Both the position numbers and the translations under genes were made by a program. A DNA stretch of 64,000 bases from positions 246,357,889 to 246,421,888 of the forward strand of contig OV050030.1 in the NCBI GenBank assembly GCA_920105625.2, written 5' to 3'. Positions 25,164 to 37,278 of the stretch are shown here, in pieces (position 1 is the stretch's first letter; the number at the start of each line of letters is the position of its first letter). Under the pieces are notes generated by a model. It was not told where the DNA came from and did not search any database. It worked only from the letters and a program-made list of their open reading frames with translations. Origin of the DNA: Clusia tigrina (lineage: Eukaryota; Arthropoda; Insecta; Diptera; Clusiidae).

Positions 25164-25484
25164 TGAAATTTTGTAACAATAAAGCACTCGAGCCTCTTGT
25201 CAATTTAAGCTATCGCTGAAAGCTATGCCACCCTTGAGTCCCAAATCAAACACTGATAAAACTTCAAATGGCCCTAACTTCTATACGGTACGTCCTACAC
25301 CTATCAAAGTTTGCAACATACAAACACTTGTAACTTTTTACTGGAGCGTCATAAAACCTTGAAATTTTGTGACAATAAAGTACTCGAGCCTCTTGTCAAT
25401 TTAAGCTATCGCTCAAAGCTATGCTACCCTGGAGTCCCAAATCAAACACTGATAAAACTTCAAATGGCCCTAACTTCTATACGG

Positions 25485-25990
25485 TACGTCCTACACCTAT
25501 CAAAGTTTGCAACATACAAATGCTTGTAACTTTTTACTGGAGCGTCATAAAACCTTGAAATTTTGTAACAATAAAGTACTCGAGCCTCTTGTCAATTTAA
25601 GCTATCGCTCAAAGCTATGCTACCCTTGTGTCCCAAATCAAAACACTGATAAAACTTCAAATGGCCCTAACTTCTATACGGTACGTCCTACACCTATCAA
25701 AGTTTGCAACATACAAATGCTTGTAACTTTTTACTGGAGCATCTTAAAATCTTGAAATTTTGTAACAGTAAAGTACTCGAGCCTCTTTTCAAGTTAAGTT
25801 ATCGCTCAAAGCTATGCTACACTTGAGTCCCAAATCAAACACTGATAAAACTTCAAATGGCCCTAACTTCTATACGGTACGTCCTACATCTATCAAAATT
25901 TGCAACATACAAATGCTTGTAACTTTTTACTGGAGCGTCTTAAAACCTTGAAATTTTGTAACAATAAAGTACTCGCGCCTCTTGTCAATT
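25485..25990 (+). repeat. Domain 4 segment a, partial copy 3
   Basis: Repeats the start of segment a (offset 1962 from copy 2). Near 25990-26020 it switches directly to the agccttaagtccc monomer, skipping about five monomers present in copies 1 and 2. From there to about 26390 it follows 22470-22860 (offset 3524). Confidence 0.75.
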
Positions 25991-26379
25991 TAAGCTATCG
26001 CTCAAAGCTATGCTAGCCTTAAGTCCCAAATCAAACACTAATAAAACTTCAAATGGCCCTAACTTCTATACGGTACGTCCTACACCTATCAAAATTTGCA
26101 ACATACGAATGCTTGTAATTTTTTACTGGAGCGTCATAAAACCTTGAAATTTTGTAACAATAAAGTACTCTTACCTCTTGTCAATTAAAGCTATCGCTCA
26201 GAACTATGCTATCCTTGAGTCCCAATTCAAACACTGATAAAACTTCAAATGGCCTTAACTTCTATACGGTACGTCCTACACCTATCAAAGTTTGAAACAT
26301 ACAAACGCTTGTAACTTTTTACTGGAGCATCATAAAACCTTGAAACTTTGTAACAATAAAGTACTCGAGCCTCTTGTCA

Positions 26380-27150
26380 ATTTAAGTTATCGCTCAAATC
26401 TTTTCTACCCTTGAGTCCTAAATCAAACACTGATAAAACTTCAAATGGCCCTAACTTCTATACGGTACGTCCTACATCCATCAAAATTTGCAACATACAA
26501 ATGCTTGTAACTTTTTACTGGAGCGTCTTAAAACCTTGAAATTTTGTAACAATAAAGCACTCGAGCCTCTTGTCAATTTAAGCTATCGCTGAAAGCTATG
26601 CCACCCTTGAGTCCCAAATCAAACACTGATAAAACTTCAAATGGCCCTAACTTCTATACGGTACGTCCTACACCTATCAAAGTTTGCAACATACAAATGC
26701 TTGTAACTTTGTACTGGAGAGTCATAAAACCTTGAAATTTTGTAACAATAAAGTATTTGAGGTTCTTGTCAATTTGAGTTATCGCTCAAAGCTATGCTAC
26801 CCTTGAGTCCCAAATCAAACACTGATAAAACTTCAAATGGCCTTAACTTCTATATGGTACGTCCTACACCTATCAAAGTTTGCAACATACAAACGCTTGT
26901 AACTTTTTACTGGAGCGTCATAAAACCTTGAAATTGTGTAACAATAAAGTACTCGAGCCTCTTGTCAATTTAAGCTATCGCTCAAAGCTATGCTACCCTT
27001 GACTCCCAAATCAAACACTGATAAATTTTTAAATGGCCCTAACTTCTATACGGTACGTCCTACACCTATCAAATTTTGCAACATACAAATGCTTGTAACT
27101 TTTTACTGGCGCATCATAAAATCTTGAAATTTTGTAACAGTAAAATACTC
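26380..27150 (+). repeat. 1765-bp nine-monomer duplication, copy 1 (shared part)
   Basis: Contains ctcaaatcttttctacc at 26394, gaaagctatgccaccc, tatttgaggttcttg, ttctatatggtacg near 26848 and the gcgcatcataaaatc monomer near 27109. All recur 1765 bp downstream. Confidence 0.8.
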
Positions 27151-28144
27151 GAGCCTCTTTTCAAGTTAAGTTATCGCTCAAAGCTATGCTACCCTTGAGT
27201 CCCAAATCAAACAGTGATAAAACTTCAAATGGCCCTAACTTCTATACGGTACGTCCTACACCTATCAAAGTTTGCAACATACAAATGCTTGTAACTTTTT
27301 ACTGGAGCATCATAAAATCTTGAAATTTTGTAACAGTAAAGTACTCGAGCCTCTTTTCAAGTTAAGTTATCGGTCAAAGCTATGCTACACTTGAGTCCCA
27401 AATCAAACACTGATAAAACTTCAAATGGCCCTAGCTTCTATACGGTACGTCCTACACCTATCAAAGTTTGCAACATACAAATGCTTGTAACTTTTTACTG
27501 GAGCGTCATTAAACCTTGCAATTTTGTAACAATAAAGTACTCGAACCTCTTGTCAATTTAAGCCATCGCTCAAAGCTATGCTACCCTTGAGTCCCAAATC
27601 AAAACACTGATAAAACTTCAAATGGCCCTAACTTCTATACGGTACGTCCCACACCTATCAAAGTTTGCAACATACAAATGCTTGTAACTTTTTACTGGAG
27701 CGTCATAAAACCTTGAAATTTTGTAACAATAAAGTACTCGAGCCTCTTGTCAATTTAAGCTATCGCTCAGAGCTATGCTATCCTTGAGTCCCAAATCAAA
27801 TACTGATAAAACTTCAAATGGCCGTAACTTCTATACGGTACGTCCTACACCTATCAAAGTTTGAAACATACAAACGCTTGTAACTTTTTACTGGAGCATC
27901 ATAAAACCTTGAAACTTTGTAACAATAAAGTACTCGAGCCTCTTGTCAATTTAAGCTACCGCTCAAAGCTATGCTAGCCTTGAGTCCCAAATCAAAGACT
28001 GATAAAACTTCAAATGGCCCTCACTTCTATACGGTACGTCCTACACCTATCAAAGTTTGCAACATATGAATGCTTGCAACTTTTTACTGGAGCGTCATAA
28101 AACCTGGAAATTTTGTAACAATAAAGTACTCGAGCCTCTTGTCA

Positions 28145-28915
28145 ATTTAAGTTATCGCTCAAATCTTTTCTACCCTTGAGTCCTAAATCAAACACTGATA
28201 AAACTTCAAATGGCCCTAACTTCTATACGGTACGTCCTACATCTATCAAAATTTGCAACATACAAATGCTTGTAACTTTTTACTGGAGCGTCTTAAAACC
28301 TTGAAATTTTGTAACAATAAAGCACTCGAGCCTCTTGTCAATTTAAGCTATCGCTGAAAGCTATGCCACCCTTGAGTCCCAAATCAAACACTGATAAAAC
28401 TTCAAATGGCCCTAACTTCTATACGGTACGTCGTACACCTATCAAAGTTTGCAACATACAAATGCTTGTAACTTTGTACTGGAGAGTCATAAAACCTTGA
28501 AATTTTGTAACAATAAAGTATTTGAGGTTCTTGTCAATTTGAGTTATCGCTCAAAGCTATGCTACCCTTGAGTCCCAAATCAAACACTGATAAAACTTCA
28601 AATGGCCTTAACTTCTATATGGTACGTCCTACACCTATCAAAGTTTGCAACATACAAACGCTTGTAACTTTTTACTGGAGCGTCATAAAACCTTGAAATT
28701 GTGTAACAATAAAGTACTCGAGCCTCTTGTCAATTTAAGCTATCGCTCAAAGCTATGCTACCCTTGACTCCCAAATCAAACACTGATAAATTTTTAAATG
28801 GCCCTAACTTCTATACGGTACGTCCTACACCTATCAAATTTTGCAACATACAAATGCTTGTAACTTTTTACTGGCGCATCATAAAATCTTGAAATTTTGT
28901 AACAGTAAAGTACTC
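28145..28915 (+). repeat. 1765-bp nine-monomer duplication, copy 2 (shared part)
   Basis: Counterpart of 26380-27150, with the same ordered variants and few single-base changes (gtcgtacacc near 28431 versus gtcctacacc). Confidence 0.8.
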
Positions 28916-31004
28916 GAGCCTCTTTTCAAGTTAAGTTATCGCTCAAAGCTATGCTACACTTGAGCCCCAAATCAAACACTGATAAAACTTCAAATGGCCC
29001 TAACTTCTATACGGTACTTCCTACACCTATCAAAGTTTGCAACATACAAATGCTTGTAACTTTTTACTGGAGCGTCATTAAACCTTGAAATTTTGTAACA
29101 ATAAAGTACTCGAACCTCTTGTCAATTTAAGCTATCGCTCAAAGCTATGCTACCTTTGAGTCCCAAATCAAAACACTGATAAAACTTCAAATGGCCCTAA
29201 CTTCTATACGGTACGTCCTACACCTATCAAAGTTTGCAACATACAAATGCTTGCAACTTTTTACTGGAGCGTCATAAAACCTTGAAATTTTGTAACAATA
29301 AAGTACTCGAACCTCTTGTCAATTTAAGCTATCGCTCAAAGCTATGCTACCCTTGAGTCCCAAATCAAACACTGATAAAACTTCATTTGGCCGTCACTCC
29401 TATACGGTACGTCCTACACCTATCAAAGTTTGCAACATACAAATGCTTGTAACTTTTTACTGGAGCGTCATAAAACCTTGAAATTTTGTAACAATAAAGT
29501 ACTCGAGGTTCTTGTCTATTTGAGTTATTGCTCAAAGCTATGCTACCCTTGAGTCCCAAATCAAACACTGATAAAACTTCAAATGGTCCTAACTACTATA
29601 CGGTACGTCCTACATCTATCATAGTTTGCAACATACAAATGCTTGTAACTTTTTACTGGAGCGTCATAAAACCTTGAAAATTTGTAACAATAAAGTACTC
29701 GAGCCTCTTGTCAATTTAAGCTATCGCTCAAAGCTATGCTAACCTTAAGTCCCAAATCAAACACTGATAAAACTTCAAATGGCCTTAACTTATATACGGT
29801 ACGTCCTACACCTATCAAAGTTTGCAACATACAAATGCTTGTAACTTTTTACTGGAGCGTCATAAAACCTTGAAATTTTGTAACAATAAAGTACTCGAAC
29901 CTCTTGTCAATTTACGCTATCGCTCAAAGCTATGCTACCCTTGAGTCCCAAATCAAAACACTGATAAAACTTCAAATGGCCCTAACTTCTATACGGTACG
30001 TCCTACACCTATCAAAGTTTGCAACATACAAATGCTTGTTACTTTTTACGGGAGCGTCATAAAACCTTGAAATTTTGTAACAATAAAGTACTCGAGCCTC
30101 TTGTCAATTTAAGCTATCGCTCAAAGCTATTCTAGCCTTGAGTCCCAAATCAAACACTGATAAAACTTCAATTGGCCCTAACTTCTATACGGTACGTCCT
30201 ACACCTATCAAAGTTTGCAACATATGAATGCTTGTTACTTTTTACTGGAGCGTCATAAAACCTTGAAATTTTGTAACAATAAAGTACTCGAGCCTCTTGT
30301 CAATTTAAGTTATCGCTCAAATATTTTCTACCCTTGAGTCCTAAATCAAACACTGATAAAACTTCAAATGGCCCTAACTTCTATACGGTACGTCCTACAC
30401 CTATCAAAGTTTGCAACATACAAATGCTTGTAACTTTTTACTGGAGCGTCATAAAACCTTGAAATTTTTTAACAGTAAAGTACTTGAGCCTCTTTTCAAG
30501 TTAAGTTATCGCTCAAAGCTATGCTACACTTGAATCCGAAATCAAACACGGATAAAACTTCAAATGGCCCTAACTTCTATACGGTACGTCCTACACCTAT
30601 CAAAGTTTGCAACATACAAATGCTCGTAACTTTTTACTGGAGTGTCATAAAACCTTGAAATTTTGTAACAATAAAGTACTGGAACCTCTTGTCAATTTAA
30701 GCTATCGCTCAAAGCTATGCTACCCTTGAGTCCCAAATCAAACACTGATAAAACTTCAAATGGCCCTAACTTCTATACGGTACGACCTACACCTATCAAA
30801 GTTTGCAACATACAAATGCTTGTAACTTTTTACTGGAGCGTCATAAAACCTTGAAATTTTGTAACAATAAAGTACTCGAGCCTCTTGTCAATTTAAGCTA
30901 TCGCTCAAAGCTATTCTAGCCTTGAGTCCCAAATCAAACACTGATAAAACTTCAAATGGCCCTAACTTCTATACGGTACGTCCTACACCTATCAAAGTTT
31001 GCAA

Positions 31005-34000
31005 CATATGAAAGCTTGTAACTTTTTACTGGAGCGTCATAAAACCTTGAAATTTTGTAACAATAAAGTACTCAAGCCTCTTGTCAATTTAAGTTATCGC
31101 TCAAATCTTTTCTACCCTTGAGTCCTAAATCAAACACTGATAAAACTTCAAATGGCCCTAACTTCTATACGGTACGTCCTACACCTATCAAAGTTTGCAA
31201 CATACAAATACTTGTAACTTTTTAGTGGAGCGTCTTAAAACCTTGAAATTTTGTAACAATAAAGCACTCGAGCCTCTTGCCAATTTAAGCTATCTCTGAA
31301 AGCTATGCTACCCTTGAGTCCCAAATCAAACACTGATAAAACTTCAAATGGCCCTAACTTCTGTATGGGACGTCCTACACCTATCAAAGTTTGCAACATA
31401 CAAATGCTTGTAACTTTTTACTGGAGCGTCATAAAACCTTGAAATTTTGTAACAATAAAGTACTCGAGCCTCTTGTCAATTTAAGCTATCGCTCAAAGCT
31501 ATGCTACCCTTGAGTCCCAAATCAAACAGTGATACAACTTCAAATGGCCCTAACTTCTATACGGTACGTCCTACACCTATCAAAGTTTGCAACATACAAA
31601 TGCTTGTAACTTTTTACTGGAGCATCATAAAATCTTGAAATTTTGTAACAGTAAAGTACTCGAGCCTCTTTTCAAGTTAAGTTATCGCTCAAAGCTATGC
31701 TACACTTGAGTCCCAAATCAAACACTGATAAAACTTCAAATGGCCCTAACTTCTATACGGTACGTCCTACACCTATCAAAGTTTGCAACATACAAATGCT
31801 TGTAACTTTTTACTGGAGTGTCATAAAACCTTGAAATTTTGTAACAATAAAGTACTCGAGCCTCTTGTCAATTTAAGTTATCGCTCAAATCTTTTCTACC
31901 CTTGAGTCCTAAATCAAACACTGATAAAACTTCAAATGGCCCTAACTTCTATACGGTACGTCCTACACCTATCAAAGTTTGCAACATACAAATGCTTGTA
32001 ACTCTTTGCTGGAGCGTCTTAAAACCTTGAAATTTTGTAACAATAAAGCACCCGAGCCTCTTGTCAATTTAAGCTATCGCTGAAAGCAATGCTACCCTTG
32101 AGTCCCAAATCAAACACTGATAAAACTCCAAATGTCCCTAACTTCTATACGGTACGTCCTACACCTATCAAAGTTTGCAACATACAAATGCTTGTAACTT
32201 TTTACTGGAGCGTCATAAAACCTTGAAATATTGTAACAATAAAGTACTCGAGCCTCTTGTCAATTTAAGATATAGCTCAAAGCTGTGCTACCCTTGAGTC
32301 CCAAATCAAACAGTGATAAAACTTCAAATGGCCCTAACTTCTATACGGTACGTCCTACACCTATCAAAGTTTGCAACATACAAATGCTTGTAACTTTTTA
32401 CTGGAGCATCATAAAATCTTGAAATTTGGTAACAGTAAAGTAGTCGAGCCTCTTTTCAAGTTAAGTTATCGCTCAAAGCTATGCTACACTTGAGTCCCAA
32501 ATCAAACACTGATAAAACTTCAAATGGCCCTAACTTCTATACGGTACGTCCTACACCTAGCAAGGTTTGCAACATACAAATACTTGTAACTTTTTAGTGG
32601 AGCGTCTTAAAACCTTGAAATTTTGTAACAATAAAGCACTCGAGCCTCTTGCCAATTTAAGCTATCTCTGAAAGCTATGCTACCCTTGAGTCCCAAATCA
32701 AACACTGATAAAACTTCAAATGGCCCTAACTTCTGTATGGTACGTCCTACACCTATCAAAGTTTGCAACATACAAATGCTTGTAACTTTTTACTGGAGCG
32801 TCATAAAACCTTGAAATTTTGTAACAATAAAGTACTCGAGCCTCTTGTCAATTTAAGCTATCGCTCAAAGCTATGCTACCCTTGAGTCCCAAATCAAACA
32901 GTGATACAACTTCAAATGGCTCTAACTTCTATACGGTACGTCCTACACCTATCAAAGTTTGCAACATACAAATGCTTGTAACTTTTTACTGGAGCATCAT
33001 AAAATCTTGAAATTTTGTAACAGTAAAGTACTCGAGCCTCTTGTCAATTTAAGTTATCGCTCAAATCTTTTCTACCCTTGAGTCCTAAATCAAACACTGA
33101 TAAAACTTCAAATGGCCCTAACTTCTATACGGTACGTCCTACACCTATCAAAGTTTGCAACATACAAATGCTTGTAACTCTTTGCTGGAGCGTCTTAAAA
33201 CCTTGAAATTTTGTAACAATAAAGCACCCGAGCCTCTTGTCAATTTAAGCTATCGCTGAAAGCTATGCTACCCTTGAGTCCCAAATCAAACACTGATAAA
33301 ATTCCAAATGTCCCTAACTTCTATACGGTACGTCCTACACCTATCAAAGTTTGCAACATACAAATGCTTGTAACTTTTTACTGGAGCGTCATAAAACCTT
33401 GAAATATTGTAACAATAAAGTACTCGAGCCTCTTGTCAATTTAAGATATCGCTCAAAGCTGTGCTACCCTTGAGTCCCAAATCAAACAGTGATAAAACTT
33501 CAAATGGCCCTAACTTCTATACGGTACGTCCTACACCTATCAAAGTTTGCAACATACAAATGCTTGTAACTTTTTACTGGAGCATCATAAAATCTTGAAA
33601 TTTGGTAACAGTAAAGTACTCGAGCCTCTTTTCAAGTTAAGTTATCGCTCAAAGCTATGCTACACTTGAGTCCCAAATCAAACACTGATAAAACTTCAAA
33701 TGGCCCTAACTTCTATACGGTACGTCCTTCACCTATCAAAGTTTGCAACATACAAATGCTTGTAACTTTTTACTGGAGCGTCATAAAACCTTGAAATATT
33801 GTAACAAGAAAGTACTCGAACCTCTTGTCAATTTAAGCTATCGCTCAAAGCTATGCTACCCTTGAGTCCCAAATCAAAACACTGATAAAACTTCAAATGG
33901 CCATAACTTCTATACGGTACGTCCTACACCTATCAAAGTTTGCAACATACAAATGCTTGTAACTTTTTACTGGAGCGTCATAAAACCTTGAAATTTTGTA

Positions 34001-34141
34001 ACAATAAAGTACTCGAGCCTCTTGTCAATTTAAGCTATCGCTCAAAGCTATGCTAGCCTTGACTCCCAAATCAAACACTGATAAAACTTCAAATGGCCCT
34101 AACTTCTATACGGTACGTCCTACACCTATCAAAGTTTGCAA
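31005..34141 (+). repeat. 3137-bp HOR, copy 1
   Basis: Sixteen monomers. Private changes include gggacgtcc near 31368, tatagctc near 32271 and cacctagcaagg near 32554. The sequence before about 30930 no longer matches the corresponding positions of copy 2, so the left edge of the HOR lies there. The unit is itself built from an older duplication: about 31205-32500 resembles about 32577-33700 at offset 1372, with one monomer lost (offset 1176 by the aactctttgctgg marker). Confidence 0.9.
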
Positions 34142-37100
34142 CATATGAAAGCTTGTAACTTTTTACTGGAGCGTCATAAAACCTTGAAATTTTGTAACAA
34201 TAAAGTACTCAAGCCTCTTGTCAATTTAAGTTATCGCTCAAATCTTTTCTACCCTTGAGTCCTAAATCAAACACTGATAAAACTTCAAATGGCCCTAACT
34301 TCTATACGGTACGTCCTACACCTATCAAAGTTTGCAACATACAAATACTTGTAACTTTTTAGTGGAGCGTCTTAAAACCTTGAAATTTTGTAACAATAAA
34401 GCACTCGAGCCTCTTGCCAATTTAAGCTATCTCTGAAAGCTATGCTACCCTTGAGTCCCAAATCAAACACTGATAAAACTTCAAATGGCCCTAACTTCTG
34501 TATGGTACGTCCTACACCTATCAAAGTTTGCAACATACAAATGCTTGTAACTTTTTACTGGAGCGTCATAAAACCTTGAAATTTTGTAACAATAAAGTAC
34601 TCGAGCCTCTTGTCAATTTAAGCTATCGCTCAAAGCTATGCTACCCTTGAGTCCCAAATCAAACAGTGATACAACTTCAAATGGCCCTAACTTCTATACG
34701 GTACGTCCTACACCTATCAAAGTTTGCAACATACAAATGCTTGTAACTTTTTACTGGAGCATCATAAAATCTTGAAATTTTGTAACAGTAAAGTACTCGA
34801 GCCTCTTTTCAAGTTAAGTTATCGCTCAAAGCTATGCTACACTTGAGTCCCAAATCAAACACTGATAAAACTTCAAATGGCCCTAACTTCTATACGGTAC
34901 GTCCTACACCTATCAAAGTTTGCAACATACAAATGCTTGTAACTTTTTACTGGAGTGTCATAAAACCTTGAAATTTTGTAACAATAAAGTACTCGAGCCT
35001 CTTGTCAATTTAAGTTATCGCTCAAATCTTTTCTACCCTTGAGTCCTAAATCAAACACTGATAAAACTTCAAATGGCCCTAACTTCTATACGGTACGTCC
35101 TACACCTATCAAAGTTTGCAACATACAAATGCTTGTAACTCTTTGCTGGAGCGTCTTAAAACCTTGAAATTTTGTAACAATAAAGCACCCGAGCCTCTTG
35201 TCAATTTAAGCTATCGCTGAAAGCTATGCTACCCTTGAGTCCCAAATCAAACACTGATAAAACTCCAAATGTCCCTAACTTCTATACGGTACGTCCTACA
35301 CCTATCAAAGTTTGCAACATACAAATGCTTGTAACTTTTTACTGGAGCGTCATAAAACCTTGAAATATTGTAACAATAAAGTACTCGAGCCTCTTGTCAA
35401 TTTAAGATATCGCTCAAAGCTGTGCTACCCTTGAGTCCCAAATCAAACAGTGATAAAACTTCAAATGGCCCTAACTTCTATACGGTACGTCCTACACCTA
35501 TCAAAGTTTGCAACATACAAATGCTTGTAACTTTTTACTGGAGCATCATAAAATCTTGAAATTTGGTAACAGTAAAGTAGTCGAGCCTCTTTTCAAGTTA
35601 AGTTATCGCTCAAAGCTATGCTACACTTGAGTCCCAAATCAAACACTGATAAAACTTCAAATGGCCCTAACTTCTATACGGTACGTCCTACACCTATCAA
35701 GGTTTGCAACATACAAATACTTGTAACTTTTTAGTGGAGCGTCTTAAAACCTTGAAATTTTGTAACAATAAAGCACTCGAGCCTCTTGCCAATTTAAGCT
35801 ATCTCTGAAAGCTATGCTACCCTTGAGTCCCAAATCAAACACTGATAAAACTTCAAATGGCCCTAACTTCTGTATGGTACGTCCTACACCTATCAAAGTT
35901 TGCAACATACAAATGCTTGTAACTTTTTACTGGAGCGTCATAAAACCTTGAAATTTTGTAACAATAAAGTACTCGAGCCTCTTGTCAATTTAAGCTATCG
36001 CTCAAAGCTATGCTACCCTTGAGTCCCAAATCAAACAGTGATACAACTTCAAATGGCTCTAACTTCTATACGGTACGTCCTACACCTATCAAAGTTTGCA
36101 ACATACAAATGCTTGTAACTTTTTACTGGAGCATCATAAAATCTTGAAATTTTGTAACAGTAAAGTACTCGAGCCTCTTGTCAATTTAAGTTATCGCTCA
36201 AATCTTTTCTACCCTTGAGTCCTAAATCAAACACTGATAAAACTTCAAATGGCCCTAACTTCTATACGGTACGTCCTACACCTATCAAAGTTTGCAACAT
36301 ACAAATGCTTGTAACTCTTTGCTGGAGCGTCTTAAAACCTTGAAATTTTGTAACAATAAAGCACCCGAGCCTCTTGTCAATTTAAGCTATCGCTGAAAGC
36401 TATGCTACCCTTGAGTCCCAAATCAAACACTGATAAAATTCCAAATGTCCCTAACTTCTATACGGTACGTCCTACACCTATCAAAGTTTGCAACATACAA
36501 ATGCTTGTAACTTTTTACTGGAGCGTCATAAAACCTTGAAATATTGTAACAATAAAGTACTCGAGCCTCTTGTCAATTTAAGATATCGCTCAAAGCTGTG
36601 CTACCCTTGAGTCCCAAATCAAACAGTGATAAAACTTCAAATGGCCCTAACTTCTATACGGTACGTCCTACACCTATCAAAATTTGCAACATACAAATGC
36701 TTGTAACTTTTTACTGGAGCATCATAAAATCTTGAAATTTGGTAACAGTAAAGTACTCGAGCCTCTTTTCAAGTTAAGTTATCGCTCAAAGCTATGCTAC
36801 ACTTGAGTCCCAAATCAAACACTGATAAAACTTCAAATGGCCCTAACTTCTATACGGTACGTCCTTCACCTATCAAAGTTTGCAACATACAAATGCTTGT
36901 AACTTTTTACTGGAGCGTCATAAAACCTTGAAATATTGTAACAAGAAAGTACTCGAACCTCTTGTCAATTTAAGCTATCGCTCAAAGCTATGCTACCCTT
37001 GAGTCCCAAATCAAAACACTGATAAAACTTCAAATGGCCATAACTTCTATACGGTACGTCCTACACCTATCAAAGTTTGCAACATACAAATGCTTGTAAC

Positions 37101-37278
37101 TTTTTACTGGAGCGTCATAAAACCTTGAAATTTTGTAACAATAAAGTACTCGAGCCTCTTGTCAATTTAAGCTATCGCTCAAAGCTATGCTAGCCTTGAC
37201 TCCCAAATCAAACACTGATAAAACTTCAAATGGCCCTAACTTCTATACGGTACGTCCTACACCTATCAAAGTTTGCAA
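34142..37278 (+). repeat. 3137-bp HOR, copy 2
   Basis: Middle copy, flanked on both sides by near-identical units. It is the best reference for the HOR because neither end borders another repeat type. A private change is atcaaaatttgc near 36678. Confidence 0.9.

Larger units (their letters stand above)
20700..30950 (+). repeat. Domain 4: mosaic HOR region
   Basis: Blocks of monomers reappear in different combinations. Diagnostic variants are cccttgtgtccc with agcatcttaaaatc, actcgcgcctc, ctcttttcaagttaag, cattaaaccttgcaat, agccttaagtccc, actcttacctc, gaaagctatgccaccc and tatttgaggttcttg. Offsets change along the region (2543, 1962, 3524, 3335 and 1765 bp), as expected when unequal exchange and gene conversion act on overlapping segments. 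Confidence 0.8.
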
